DNA of 64,000 bases from Fragum whitleyi (lineage: Eukaryota; Mollusca; Bivalvia; Cardiida; Cardiidae), in NCBI GenBank assembly GCA_948146395.1, contig OX411544.1:89191132-89255131 (forward strand), read 5' to 3'. Each line of letters starts with the position of its first letter. The first letter of the stretch is position 1. Shown one piece after another: positions 55,085-64,000 of the stretch. Both the position numbers and the translations under genes were made by a program. The notes beneath the pieces were generated by a model. It worked only from the letters and a program-made list of their open reading frames with translations, made no database searches and was not told where the DNA came from.

Positions 55085-55760
55085 TCAATAACGCGTACCT
55101 CATTCTTCACATGCTCTATCGGATATAAGTTCGGTGAGCGAGCCGGCCAGTCCAGACGTGGAATGGCCTCCTCTTGGTGATACTCTTGGATTATACAGGC
55201 CGTGTGTGGACGGGCATTATCATCCATTAAAATGAATCCATCCCCAAAATCACTAGCGCAAAATCTTACGTGGGTATTGAGGATTTCTTCAATGTACCTA
55301 CGAGCTGTCAGAGTGCCTATTTCTAAAAAGCAAGATCAGTCCGCCCATCCCAGCTGATGCCACCCCAAACCATGATGGACCCACATGACGCTCTTTCTCA
55401 GCAATCTTTTCTGCATGAAACCTTTCCCCCGGCCTTCTACACACCCAAGCCCGTCTATCAGTGTAGTCCAGGCAATACTGGACTCATCCGTGAATAGCAC
55501 GGGGCGCCAGCGTCTTATGCGCCAGCCAACGTGGTCCAATGCCTATGTTACCGACGCCGAAAATGAACTTGGGACAGCGGAATACGAATACATGGTCTTC
55601 TTGACCTCAGGTTATACTCATGCAGCCGTGTTCGTATGATTTGAGTCGAAGCTCGCATCCCCGAAGCGTTTTGAAGGTCGGAACGTAGCTGCGTTGCCGT
55701 AGCAAACCTGTTCCTTCGGAACAGTATGGTGTACAACCAGTACAATGCCAACATCACGGT
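55085..55760 (-). pseudogene. Broken Tc1-type (DD34E) transposase
   Basis: Read right to left on the minus strand. 55757-55548 gives FATATQLRSDLQNASGMRAS and NLRSRRPCIRIPL (helix-turn-helix part). 55539-55336 gives HVGWRIRRWRPVLFTDES (first catalytic Asp) and degraded VMVWGGIS-like sequence. 55227-55085 gives DDNARPHTA (second Asp), LDWPARSPNLYPIEHV (Glu). There are 34 residues between the second Asp and Glu, the Tc1 spacing. The frame shifts at least twice and the N-terminus is missing, so it cannot make transposase. Terminal repeats were not found. Confidence 0.9.
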
Positions 55761-55785
55761 GGGAAGCCCATTGCTCCACCATACC

Positions 55786-55945
55786 TACAGCACACCGAAC
55801 ATGTTAAAGAATCATGACGAATTTCAGCAGTAGTTTTGTCATGTATCCTTGCACTATTCCCCGTAACAACGAACCGTCCTGGGGCCGTCGCTCATATGGG
55901 CATGTGCTACGGTAGCGACGATAATAAATGGAAATAAACAAACAA
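55786..55945 (+). mobile_element. tRNA-derived SINE (family 1), 3' half only
   Basis: ACAGCACACCGAACATGTTA, GCAGTAGTTTTGTCATGTAT, CACTATTCCCCGTAACAACG and CATATGGGCATGTGCTACGG match the body after the tRNA part of the other copies. The tRNA head is absent, cut where the Tc1 remnant begins. 55946-56655 has no recognised feature. Confidence 0.8.
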
Positions 55946-56655
55946 ATTCAAAGGATTTGTGAATTGATTAAAAAAACACACACATTCTGATTCTACTCTT
56001 TCCATTTCGATTTAATGAAACATTGTAAAGACAGCATAAATTTTGCATAAGGAGACTTTTTACATACTGTTTTTTGTCTAAATAAACATCGCAAAATTCA
56101 TTTAGTTTCATATTATAACAGCTAGATTTTTATACGCATAATTAATTTTAAATCAAATGGATCAGTCTAACTACAAAAGGATCGGAAATTGTTGCCACGT
56201 CAACAGTAAGAATAAATCCAATACAATAAAAACGTGAAGCATAATTTCCTATGTTTTCCAATAATTTATCATTGACTGGTTTACTAATAAGTTTAATTTG
56301 CAGTAGAATACCAGTTAGTAACGGAAGATCATCAGGTGATTAGTGAAATTGTAATTTGTCTAGTTAAATATCATGAATAGAGATTTATCTGGAATCTTAC
56401 TTGGAATAATTATTTTTCATGGTATTTCGTATTTACTTTGAAATGACAATGTTTGAGGGTGTGCTGGACGTTTCTACTTACGACTTCAGAACGTAAATCA
56501 ATGACTAATATGAGCATGTACACCGGCATAATAGTAAAGATTGCCACTGACCACCAAGTTTCTTTAGACGATTTGTAAATGGTGCTTGTTTTCCAAAAGT
56601 ACTGAATCAAATGCATGAACCATTGCCATGATTTAAACATATATAAAATTGAAAG

Positions 56656-57249
56656 ATGGTGACTGAACTAAAGAATAGAGACAAAGACGAAGAACAAAAC
56701 AGTGTGAACAAATGCGCGAAAAATGGATCAGTCAAGGAGCCAGATTCAAATACCGTTGGTTCAAAAACTGAAACAGTAGACCTCGAAGGTATCGTGATAG
56801 AGGAAAGCCGACCATTAGAAAATATACCTGAAGAGGCAAAAGAATTGCCAATCATATCAAATGGGACAAAGCACGTTAAAGATAATACTAAGGTTTCACA
56901 ACCGCAAGAACTTAGTGAAGATAAGATATTTACGGTCGGTAATGCAGCAAATCCAGAACGCAAAGACAGTACTCTGCAAAATGGCGGCGAATCTCAAGGT
57001 GCAAATAGTGTTAAAGGTACACATAACTTGACGGTAGAGGGTGTGGTCGAGGGGAAGTTTGTTGCTATGGAGATGAGACGATCCCTGACTGACCTGCCGA
57101 GTATTGGAGAGGATAATGATGATGTACCTAGATACATACCGAGAGAATTCAGATCAAAAAGAGGAGTACAGATCGGCTCTGAAAATCTCATCACCAATGA
57201 CGTAAGTCGACTCTTTAATAGTGTCGTGGTCAATGGGCCAATCATGTAA
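56656..57249 (+). CDS. Unrecognised acidic, probably disordered protein or first coding exon
   Basis: A 197-codon open frame beginning at the first ATG after an in-frame TGA (nine bases upstream) and ending TAA. The composition is Glu/Asp/Lys/Ser/Asn-rich with no membrane segment, few hydrophobic runs and one cysteine, which suggests an intrinsically disordered cytosolic region. GTAAGT at 57202 follows codon 182 (LITND) and is a strong splice-donor match, so the frame may be the first coding exon (56656-57201) of a gene whose later exons lie beyond the window. RRSLTDLPSIGEDNDD contains a basophilic kinase-type site (RRSL). The AT-rich TATATAAAAT just before the ATG is too close to serve as its TATA box. 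I do not recognise the family. It is far longer than other open frames outside known genes, and its codon use is sensible, which is why I keep it. Confidence 0.6.
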   Translation: MVTELKNRDKDEEQNSVNKCAKNGSVKEPDSNTVGSKTETVDLEGIVIEESRPLENIPEEAKELPIISNGTKHVKDNTKVSQPQELSEDKIFTVGNAANPERKDSTLQNGGESQGANSVKGTHNLTVEGVVEGKFVAMEMRRSLTDLPSIGEDNDDVPRYIPREFRSKRGVQIGSENLITNDVSRLFNSVVVNGPIM

Positions 57250-57868
57250 ATCTATATCTATTATTGGTCAAAATTAAAACTCAAACACATCAAATATACC
57301 AATATCAAAACAGCCTTTCAGCTATTTCATATGTACGCAAAGCAAAATTTAAGGCAAGCATGTTCATCGGCGAATATTAATTTTGAAATGTAAGTGTCTG
57401 GTATTGCTTCGAACCCAATGTAATATTGTTTGAAATTAATCGAGAACCTTTGGCCATTTCACGAAATATACCTCGGGGAATAATAAGGGACTGATATTGA
57501 AAGCGCGCCAGTTGATGCAAGGGTTTATATGACGTCACAAAACTTAGATGACTTTACATAGGTTAACAGGACGTCAAAAAAATTAAGATGACTTAAGTAA
57601 GTAAAATAAAATCAACGAAAATCAAGATTGGGTATATGATTATTTGTTAACAAAACACGGTGTGTCACTGCGTTTTGTTATCAAATTATGATATAACCAA
57701 AATGTCTCCATAGACATTTGGAAAGCAGTAAAATAAGTTTGTATTTCTCAAAGCGTACTGATCGAAAGACATACAGATGTCGCATTGCCTAAAAATAACC
57801 TAACATTACTAAACTTTATTCCGAGGTACTTTCCACTTTACGAGCGATGTTCCGTATGTGTAAGAAAT

Positions 57869-58300
57869 GTTACACAGACAGTCAATTGACAAGGTGAATA
57901 AGTTTTGAATGATTTGGATTGAAATTGAATGAGTGAGACGCGCGAGTTTGCAGTGAAATTAAAGTGCTTCAATCGAATATTTATTTATATTTATCGATAT
58001 ATATATATCGATATTTATTACCCTCCTTTAATAGAATAGGCTATGCATAAATGTTCTATAAATAGCTACCATTTTCTTCAAGAACCTATCAGACTCTTAC
58101 AATTTCAATTGTGTCAGTGAAATCGAGACTTTTTCTGGTCACATTTATTTTAAGTGAAGTTGTTAGTTATATCTTTTTCAGTGGGTTTCGAGTGTTTTTT
58201 AATGGTTTGATTTGAAATGAACGAATTGAGCGCTGAGCGAGTGTTTTTGAATAGTTTTGGTCGAGATGAATGTCAATTTGACGATGTTGTTAACTGTTAT
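57869..58300 (+). mobile_element. MITE family F, copy 5
   Basis: TTACACAGACAGTCAATTGA plus CAAGGTGAATAAG at the left, a hairpin TATTTATCGATATATATATC plus GATATTTATTACC, GAGCGCTGAGCGAGTG and TGTCAATTTGACGATGTTGT plus TAACTGT. 57250-57868 is otherwise featureless apart from a TGACGTCA at 57530. Confidence 0.75.
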
Positions 58301-58644
58301 GTTAATACGTTCTGTTTGTGAATCAATCAAATTAATCCGATATAAATTAATAGTGCATTTGTCTTCAGGCGATATATCCGTTCAAATGTGTAACACTTTC
58401 CTGGAATTTATAGGTTATTCTTTCTAAATAATCCCAGATCTGAAATGCAATTTTCTCAAACAATTCCCTTAAATGCGAAGCAAATTTCAGCTAAGCATGC
58501 AGTTTCAGTATCAGTAACAATTATATTTACTACTAATTCGAATATGTAGAATATTTTGTCGAGGTGTATCTTATATCTCATCGGTAGGGTATGAATAATG
58601 TCATGTTTGCAAAGGCGCACACTAAAAATTTATCAGTAGAAAAT

Positions 58645-59053
58645 ACTGGGAGCACCGTAACATTGACAAATTTTGAAATGATTTTGGAACGTTTTCGCAA
58701 TAATGCTAGATAAGAGTGTGAAGAGTTTTGAATGAAATTTAAGATGAATAATTCAATGTCGCTTATTTCGTCCAACTTAGACAAAATTGGCGATATTTAT
58801 TACCTCCCTTTAAAAGAGCTACTTACTTTCCAATACGACCAATCAGACGCCTTAAAAAATCCACTGCAGCCAAAAGGTCGTTGAATATTTTGATTACTAT
58901 CAATATCAATATCGTTTTGAACGATATCAAATTGTTTTCTTTTTTGAGTGATTTGATTGAGTGTTTGGAATAACTGAATGGAGAGCTTAGTGATCGATTA
59001 AGAATGGTTTCGATCGATGCGAATCTTAATGACACTATGTTACTAGCTGTATA
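58645..59053 (+). mobile_element. MITE family F, copy 6
   Basis: GGGAGCACCGTAACATTGAC, TCAATGTCGCTTATTTCGTC / AGACAAAATTGGCGATATTT, CGACCAATCAGACGCC and GAATCTTAATGACACTATGT. It is the most diverged copy. Confidence 0.7.
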
Positions 59054-59424
59054 CGCTTTGTTTATTTGAAAGGGTTTGACGCCACTTTCAACATTTTTTA
59101 GCCGAATCAAGCTTATTTATATAACCATGAATTCTTGGTATTTTCTTTCATAAGCATTATTACGACAATCTTACACAGCCCCAAACAGCCCATCCCATTG
59201 AGGGCAAAGATTATCAACCTATTTGACTTTAGGAATCGTGCTCGGGAACCCCGCGGTTGAAATATTCACATTAGATGTAGGTTACTGTAGGGAATCGGCC
59301 GAGTTGTGACAATGTTCTCGTCCATAAATGTAGTAATTTTGTGTCATTTGTTTTGGTTATCCGGCTTCTGGTGCTTCATTAGTCATTACGCTACAACATA
59401 AAATACCAATAAACAGAGGATATT

Positions 59425-59812
59425 GAAAGAGTGGTCATGGAATACTGAATCTATTGAACGAGTCATCTATAGACAGATAAAAACGAGGCTGCGCCGTGTT
59501 TTTTTTTTTTTTAAATCTGTTTTCGATGACGAGTTTAATATATTCGGAATTTTATGAGCACAAATTCTTTATTCTATTTTTAATATGACCCGAATATTTG
59601 CGATTTTTTTTTTTAAATTCAACATTTCAATTTTCTGCGAGACTTGTAACGCCGTTTAAAACTGACGTCATAATGTATACATTATGATGTCGTTTTCGCG
59701 TTTACAAAATAGCGTTGCTATTCGCTCTGAGCTCATTTGCATAGTTATTCCACTGGTGTAATAACACCCGTGTAATATCAAAAATATTCAACGGGATTAT
59801 TTCACTCTCGCG
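59425..59812 (-). mobile_element. Repeat family H, copy 4
   Basis: TATTGAACGAGTCATCTATA, ACAGATAAAAACGAGGCTGC, CGAGACTTGTAACGCCG (degraded), TGACGTCA (59663) and CTCATTTGCATAGTTATTCC. It matches 11589-11950 over its full length. 59813-60780 has no recognised feature. Confidence 0.7.
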
Positions 59813-60807
59813 ACGTAAGTCATGTTGTAAGTTTCATTATTTCACATCTAAACAATTAAGACCAATGACATCGCTTATTTTGCATCACGTGAGAGTGAAA
59901 TATCTAGATCCGTATTGTACAGCCAGAACGAGGCTACTGTGCAACGCGGATTTTTTTCCAAAAGGACGCAACCTATATTGGACGATGAAAGCGAGGTAAG
60001 CTATATTGTACGTTGACAGCGAGGCTGTCGTCCCGAATATCGATATCACCACTTTTCGCAGCATTTTCAATGTATTAAACCCTCTTTTCGGAAGTACTGA
60101 AATAAGTTGAGAAGAGTCTTGGTTTCTTCATTTGTTACATTGTTTAGCAAGTGAAAGAAGAAGGAAAGTAACATTTAGAGACACAAAATTGTTGTTGTTT
60201 CTTGATTTTAGAATATCGTTTGTTCACATGAAAATGCACATTTCAAGCGACGGCGGGTAGCCAATCTTTTTTTCATGTCAATAGCATACATGTATTTAGT
60301 TTTAAGAACTTACCGACTTGACAAATAAACCTTTCACGCGGATTCCTACATTAAGAACAATTGTTTGATTCAATTTCATCATGTTCATAGTGACATGCAT
60401 ATGACGTCCTTTTCCGAATCATTTTGGATCTATTCTTAAATGTAGCAAACCGTTAATAGTTGAACTTTCAGTGTATGGTGTGAAATAAAGATGTCATTAA
60501 AGCTGCTCTTGCACAGATAGGGAAAATGTGAATTTTAACATTTTTCGTAAAATCAATCGGAATTAACTACCTCATCATGTTGAAGCCTTTAAAATGATAA
60601 GATTCAATCTGGTAATGCACGGAAAGAAAAACAGATATATCCGAATTAAGGTTAAATTCATTCTGAAAAATAAAGTGACTACTAACGCTAAAAAAATATT
60701 CTTCAATTCTGAGCCAACTATTTTCGCTTGACATTCGACATGTTTGTCTTATTCAATCAAAGATTAAGGTTAAAGTATTTGCCAGCTGGAAACTTCATAT
60801 CAATACA

Positions 60808-60808
<1 letters not shown>

Positions 60809-60840
<32 letters not shown>
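60809..60840. repeat. Poly(A) run
   Basis: A run of roughly thirty A, without a recognisable retrogene upstream. The flanks to 61080 show nothing else. Confidence 0.85.
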
Positions 60841-60841
<1 letters not shown>

Positions 60842-61082
60842 TCATGGAAAATAACGATTTTGTAATATATAGACTAGAAATAAATAGACTGGATTCCTTA
60901 CTGATCTTGCCACTTCGAAAAAATAAGTTACAAAATTATTGAAATATGCTGTTTTTAGTGCCAATGCTTTGGGCCATTCTTAATAGTCTAAAAATACACA
61001 CATTTCCAAATCTTAGAACAAGTTTTTTATTTTTTCTTTGAAAAACTGTGCAAGAGCAGCTTTAAACATGACTTAGTATAAT

Positions 61083-61192
61083 AATGAATTCGTTGGATTC
61101 GTACCCTGCAGAACCAGTCTATATTTTGACTCGTCTGTCGCCTCGTCAAATATAGACTGGTTCTGCAGGGTACTCATCCTATAGAATTCATT
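61083..61192. repeat. Long palindrome GTACCCTGCAGAACCAGTCT
   Basis: GTACCCTGCAGAACCAGTCT plus ATATTTTGAC is mirrored by GTCAAATATAGACTGGTTCT plus GCAGGGTAC with one mismatch; outer AATGAATTC/GAATTCATT words extend it. Confidence 0.8.
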
Positions 61193-61678
61193 GTACTCGA
61201 AAATAATAAATAACATCTTATTATTGCTTTCCGATAGACTATGGGGAAGTTTTGGACATACTATGATTAATGACAAAACGCAGTAAAACACTGTAAACTT
61301 AACTGTTACATACAAATGATTTTATCTTTTACAAAACTCTCCTTTCTCTTATTTTCTGTCGTTGAGTACTGTATTAATCTTCTTTTAAATATAAGTTGTT
61401 TTTGACATCAGACCTTACCATAAAAATCTAATTTACGAATCTATTCAAGTGGACTAATTTAGCTTTGTATACGGTTCCTATTCCTCAAAAGCCGCACAAA
61501 ATAACCACCATTTTGTTCAGAAAATTCTTTGAATGTTTTATATGGGAATTAATTTGCTAGCCTTTACCCGACATAAGATTGTTTTCTATTAAATTTTGAG
61601 GTGAATTCGAGATGACTGTAAATAGAAAAGAGCAGTGTTCGTTAAGATTGTGACGTAACGACATGTCCAAGGACTAAA

Positions 61679-61895
61679 TGTCCTTGTCATGCTGAATTAG
61701 GAATTTTCAAGTTATGGCAAGAGGTATAGGCAAATATATGTGCAGTTTGTTCTTAGCCCATAATACCTGACCGGTGTCCAGGTAAGGGGGTAACGCAGTC
61801 TAAAATCTTAATTTCTCAATGAAACGCAATGTTGTGGGTACTCATTTGAATTGTCTTAATGAGATGTTTTACATGAGTACCAACAACATAGGGTT
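61679..61895. repeat. TIR fragment CCTTGTCATGCTGAA and family D hairpin
   Basis: CCTTGTCATGCTGAATTAGG matches the left end of the MITE at 1090-1331. At 61825-61895, AACGCAATGTTGTGGGTACT plus CATTTGAATTGTC / CATGAGTACCAACAACATAG is a fuller family D element. Confidence 0.55.
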
Positions 61896-61989
61896 TAAGT
61901 GAGGAATAATGAAATATTTAAATTTGAAAACCTAAATACCCCCTCTATCTGTAGATTCGCTATCTGATCTTTTTTTTAAAAAAAAATCG

Positions 61990-62083
61990 TATTAGCTCGG
62001 TAGCGAAGTGGTTTAGGACCTCGGACTTTGAATAGCTAGGCGACGTTGCCGTGACCGCGTGCGTTCAAATCCCGTTAGAGCCA
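61990..62083 (+). other. tRNA-like sequence with long variable arm (likely pseudogene)
   Basis: GGTAGCGAAGTGGTTTAGGA resembles a class II D arm, CGTTCAAATCCCG a T arm, and CCGTGACCGCG a variable region. The anticodon stem does not close, so a working tRNA is unlikely; it may be the head of another SINE. Confidence 0.4.
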
Positions 62084-62179
62084 GTTTAAAAATCATTTAA
62101 TCAAAATAAACACCCTTACTCACAACGGGTGAATCCAGTGCTTTCATTACTTTGATTATAATGCAATATTGATTAATTG

Positions 62180-62440
62180 ATTGAATGGAGTTTAACGCCG
62201 CTTTCAACATTGTTTCAGTTATATCGCGGCGACTAACAAATGGTTCCTGGTATTTCTCTCACCAGTACCAGTATAAGATCCTTTCCTAGCCTCCAGCTGC
62301 TATCTCACATAGTTCTACGATTATCAACCCTTTAGTGAGAGACAAATAGTCGGAAAGAATGAGTGCCGCCGTCGGGGATCGAACCCGGGACATCTAGATT
62401 GACAGTTCGACGCGCTACCAACTGCACATCGACGGCGGCC
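62180..62440 (-). mobile_element. tRNA-derived SINE (family 2), copy 2
   Basis: On the minus strand: GGCCGCCGTCGATGTGCAGT, GGTTCGATCCCCGACGGCGG, then ACTATGTGAGATAGCAGCTG and AAAGCGGCGTTAAACTCC. Same structure as 26151-26441. Confidence 0.8.
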
Positions 62441-62491
62441 TATAATGCAATATTACCAAGGTTTATATTCTACCTGATGAAGGTCAAGTTG

Positions 62492-62563
62492 AGAGGTCAG
62501 TGCATCACTATTGTAAGTGCCTATTAATGCATAGGCACTTACAATAGTGTCGCACTGACCCCT
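62492..62563. repeat. Hairpin MITE, GTAAGTGCCTAT type
   Basis: GAGAGGTCAGTGCATCACTA plus TTGTAAGTGCCTAT, then ATAGGCACTTACAATAGTGT plus CGCACTGACCCCTC. Almost the same sequence as 12339-12404. 62564-63350 has nothing recognised. Confidence 0.85.
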
Positions 62564-63355
62564 CGAAGTGAATTATATTGAGATATATAAAACAGGTAAC
62601 CGAATTCTATTTACAGTTGTAGACACGGCGATTTAGTCGCTGACTAACGGTATCATGTGTTATTTAAAAAGGTTGAATATGCTTTCATAAATAGTTATCA
62701 CTGCAAACTCGATAATGTACATCAATTATTCACACATTAAGAACTATTGGGTACAAATGTCCTCCCATTTTGTCGTATCATTGTTTGCCTTTGAATGCGA
62801 AACTGTTGTTTTCTATGCTAGACAAAAAGTAACGGGTCAAATAATATAGGATAGTTTTCTGAATTATCCATTTGGTTGAAAAGTAAACTTATTCTACTAT
62901 ACACGCCAACTAGCCCGAACCAGAAATTTGTAAAAAAAAAATAATAAATAAATAAAAAATGAGATTAAGTCACATATTACAGCTACAATGTAGGAGAAGC
63001 ATGCGGATGAAAACTTCTTAGTTGGCAGTAACTTTCGGTTCTCAGTATGTTTTCATAACGACCTGTTTCGAATCTTAGATCATGAGTATGCAGGCGTAAA
63101 TAACTTAAGTATGTTCTACTTGATTTATCGTCTAATGATTTTAGATAAGATGACATTTCATACTTTGTCTTAATAGACCTGAAAAATGAAAAGAGGGCGA
63201 ATTTGATAAACTTGAATGCCAATTACATGTACATGTACTTAAGTCTTTCTGATAAAATGGGTATAAATCTATCTATATTGACCGACTTAGGATATAGCCA
63301 AACTTCCCGAAATCCCGCGTTTTCTATTAGTTGTTTTATTTTCCCCGGCCTTTGT

Positions 63356-63530
63356 TTAGGATGACAAAACGGTACAAATCAGTGTTTGCAAAATATACTC
63401 CGCTTTGCACACAAGTGCATGTGCAAAGTGGGGTATAATTTGCAACAAGTTTGCACCGAGTTCGCATTCTGGAGGCAGGCTTGTACGTGCAAAGCGGAGT
63501 ATAGTTTGCAAACACTTTTCACTATTTTGC
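63356..63530. mobile_element. MITE family E, copy with an extra arm
   Basis: AGTGTTTGCAAAATATACTC plus CGCTTTGCACACAAG, then GTGCAAAGTGGGGTATAATT, then a third arm GTGCAAAGCGGAGTATAGTT plus TGCAAACACT. Looks like one copy inserted in, or recombined with, another. 63531-64000 has no recognised feature. Confidence 0.7.
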
Positions 63531-64000
63531 GCCAACCACCTGACCCTTTCGCTTGTTTGAAAGTGGAAAATCCTGTTCTGAATTGTCCAAGTTATTCAAA
63601 CTGAGCGACAAATTAATCGACTTTGAAGATATGTCATCTGTTTGAAAAGTCAAGCTACGAAAGATTTAACTTATTTACAAAAGAATAATTGTGGCAGAAG
63701 GAAAGTCTTTTACAAGTAAATTTTCCGTGAGGAGATATCATATCGATAATAAGTATTTTTATTACTTTTCCTTAAGTTGACTTATACGTGTAATTATGAA
63801 AAACCAATGAAACACAATTCCTTGTGAAATAAGATAATTCTTCTATTTATCCAAATGGTTACCATGGTTTCGAACAGTTTTGCCTTTTAAGGATTCCTTG
63901 AAAAAATACGTATCTTATAATTACATTATTAGCCTGTAACTGAAAAAGAGAGAACAAAAGTGGATAAAAAATAAAAAGCAAGAAGTAATCAGTTCGGCAT

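Noticed and set aside
56607..56963. A 118-codon minus-strand ORF
   Set aside because: It is antisense to the acidic ORF at 56656-57249, and its Ser/Phe/Leu-rich content is what Glu/Lys codons give in reverse.

Overview
This looks like nuclear DNA of an animal, most likely a bivalve mollusc (probably a heterodont clam; the taxon is inferred). The window is AT-rich, its genes are split into short exons with GT/AG introns, and most of the rest is small inverted-repeat elements, tRNA-derived SINEs and the '(A/C)GACGGACAGACGG' and 'GGTCAAGGTCA' repeats common in bivalve genomes. No bacterial or viral gene was seen.

Layout: (1) 1-14.5 kb, + strand: the 3' part of an EML (echinoderm microtubule-associated protein-like) gene, eight exons, 326 codons of the C-terminal WD40 propeller; the 5' end lies outside the window. 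One exon is accompanied by four decayed upstream tandem copies. (2) 19.7-30.8 kb, + strand: a complete nine-exon Rab32/Rab38-type small GTPase of 229 aa, with a TCACGTGA (MiT/TFE-type) box 34 bp before the start codon and a histidine where the catalytic glutamine is normally found. (3) 31.3-45.6 kb: intergenic repeats, including a 2.6-kb element with an exact 301-bp tandem period and a CpG-rich tract. (4) 45.6-51.9 kb, + strand: a two-exon gene for a secreted 839-aa protein with a signal peptide, two back-to-back Kunitz domains, a Gly/Met repeat and four ~100-aa repeats that look like pairs of degenerate EF-hands. I do not recognise this architecture and consider it the most novel item. (5) 55.1-55.9 kb, - strand: a broken Tc1 (DD34E) transposase next to a truncated SINE. 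(6) 56.66-57.25 kb, + strand: an acidic, probably disordered ORF, perhaps the first coding exon of a gene running out of the window. (7) 57.3-64 kb: repeats only.

The four genes are unrelated in function and each has its own introns; nothing suggests co-regulation. The mobile load is heavy: at least a dozen small palindromic or TIR families, several in 3-6 copies, with clear nesting (for example a SINE with a perfect target-site duplication inside an older repeat). Exon boundaries were assigned by hand from splice consensus and reading-frame continuity; repeat borders are accurate to roughly 5-20 bp unless a target-site duplication is given.
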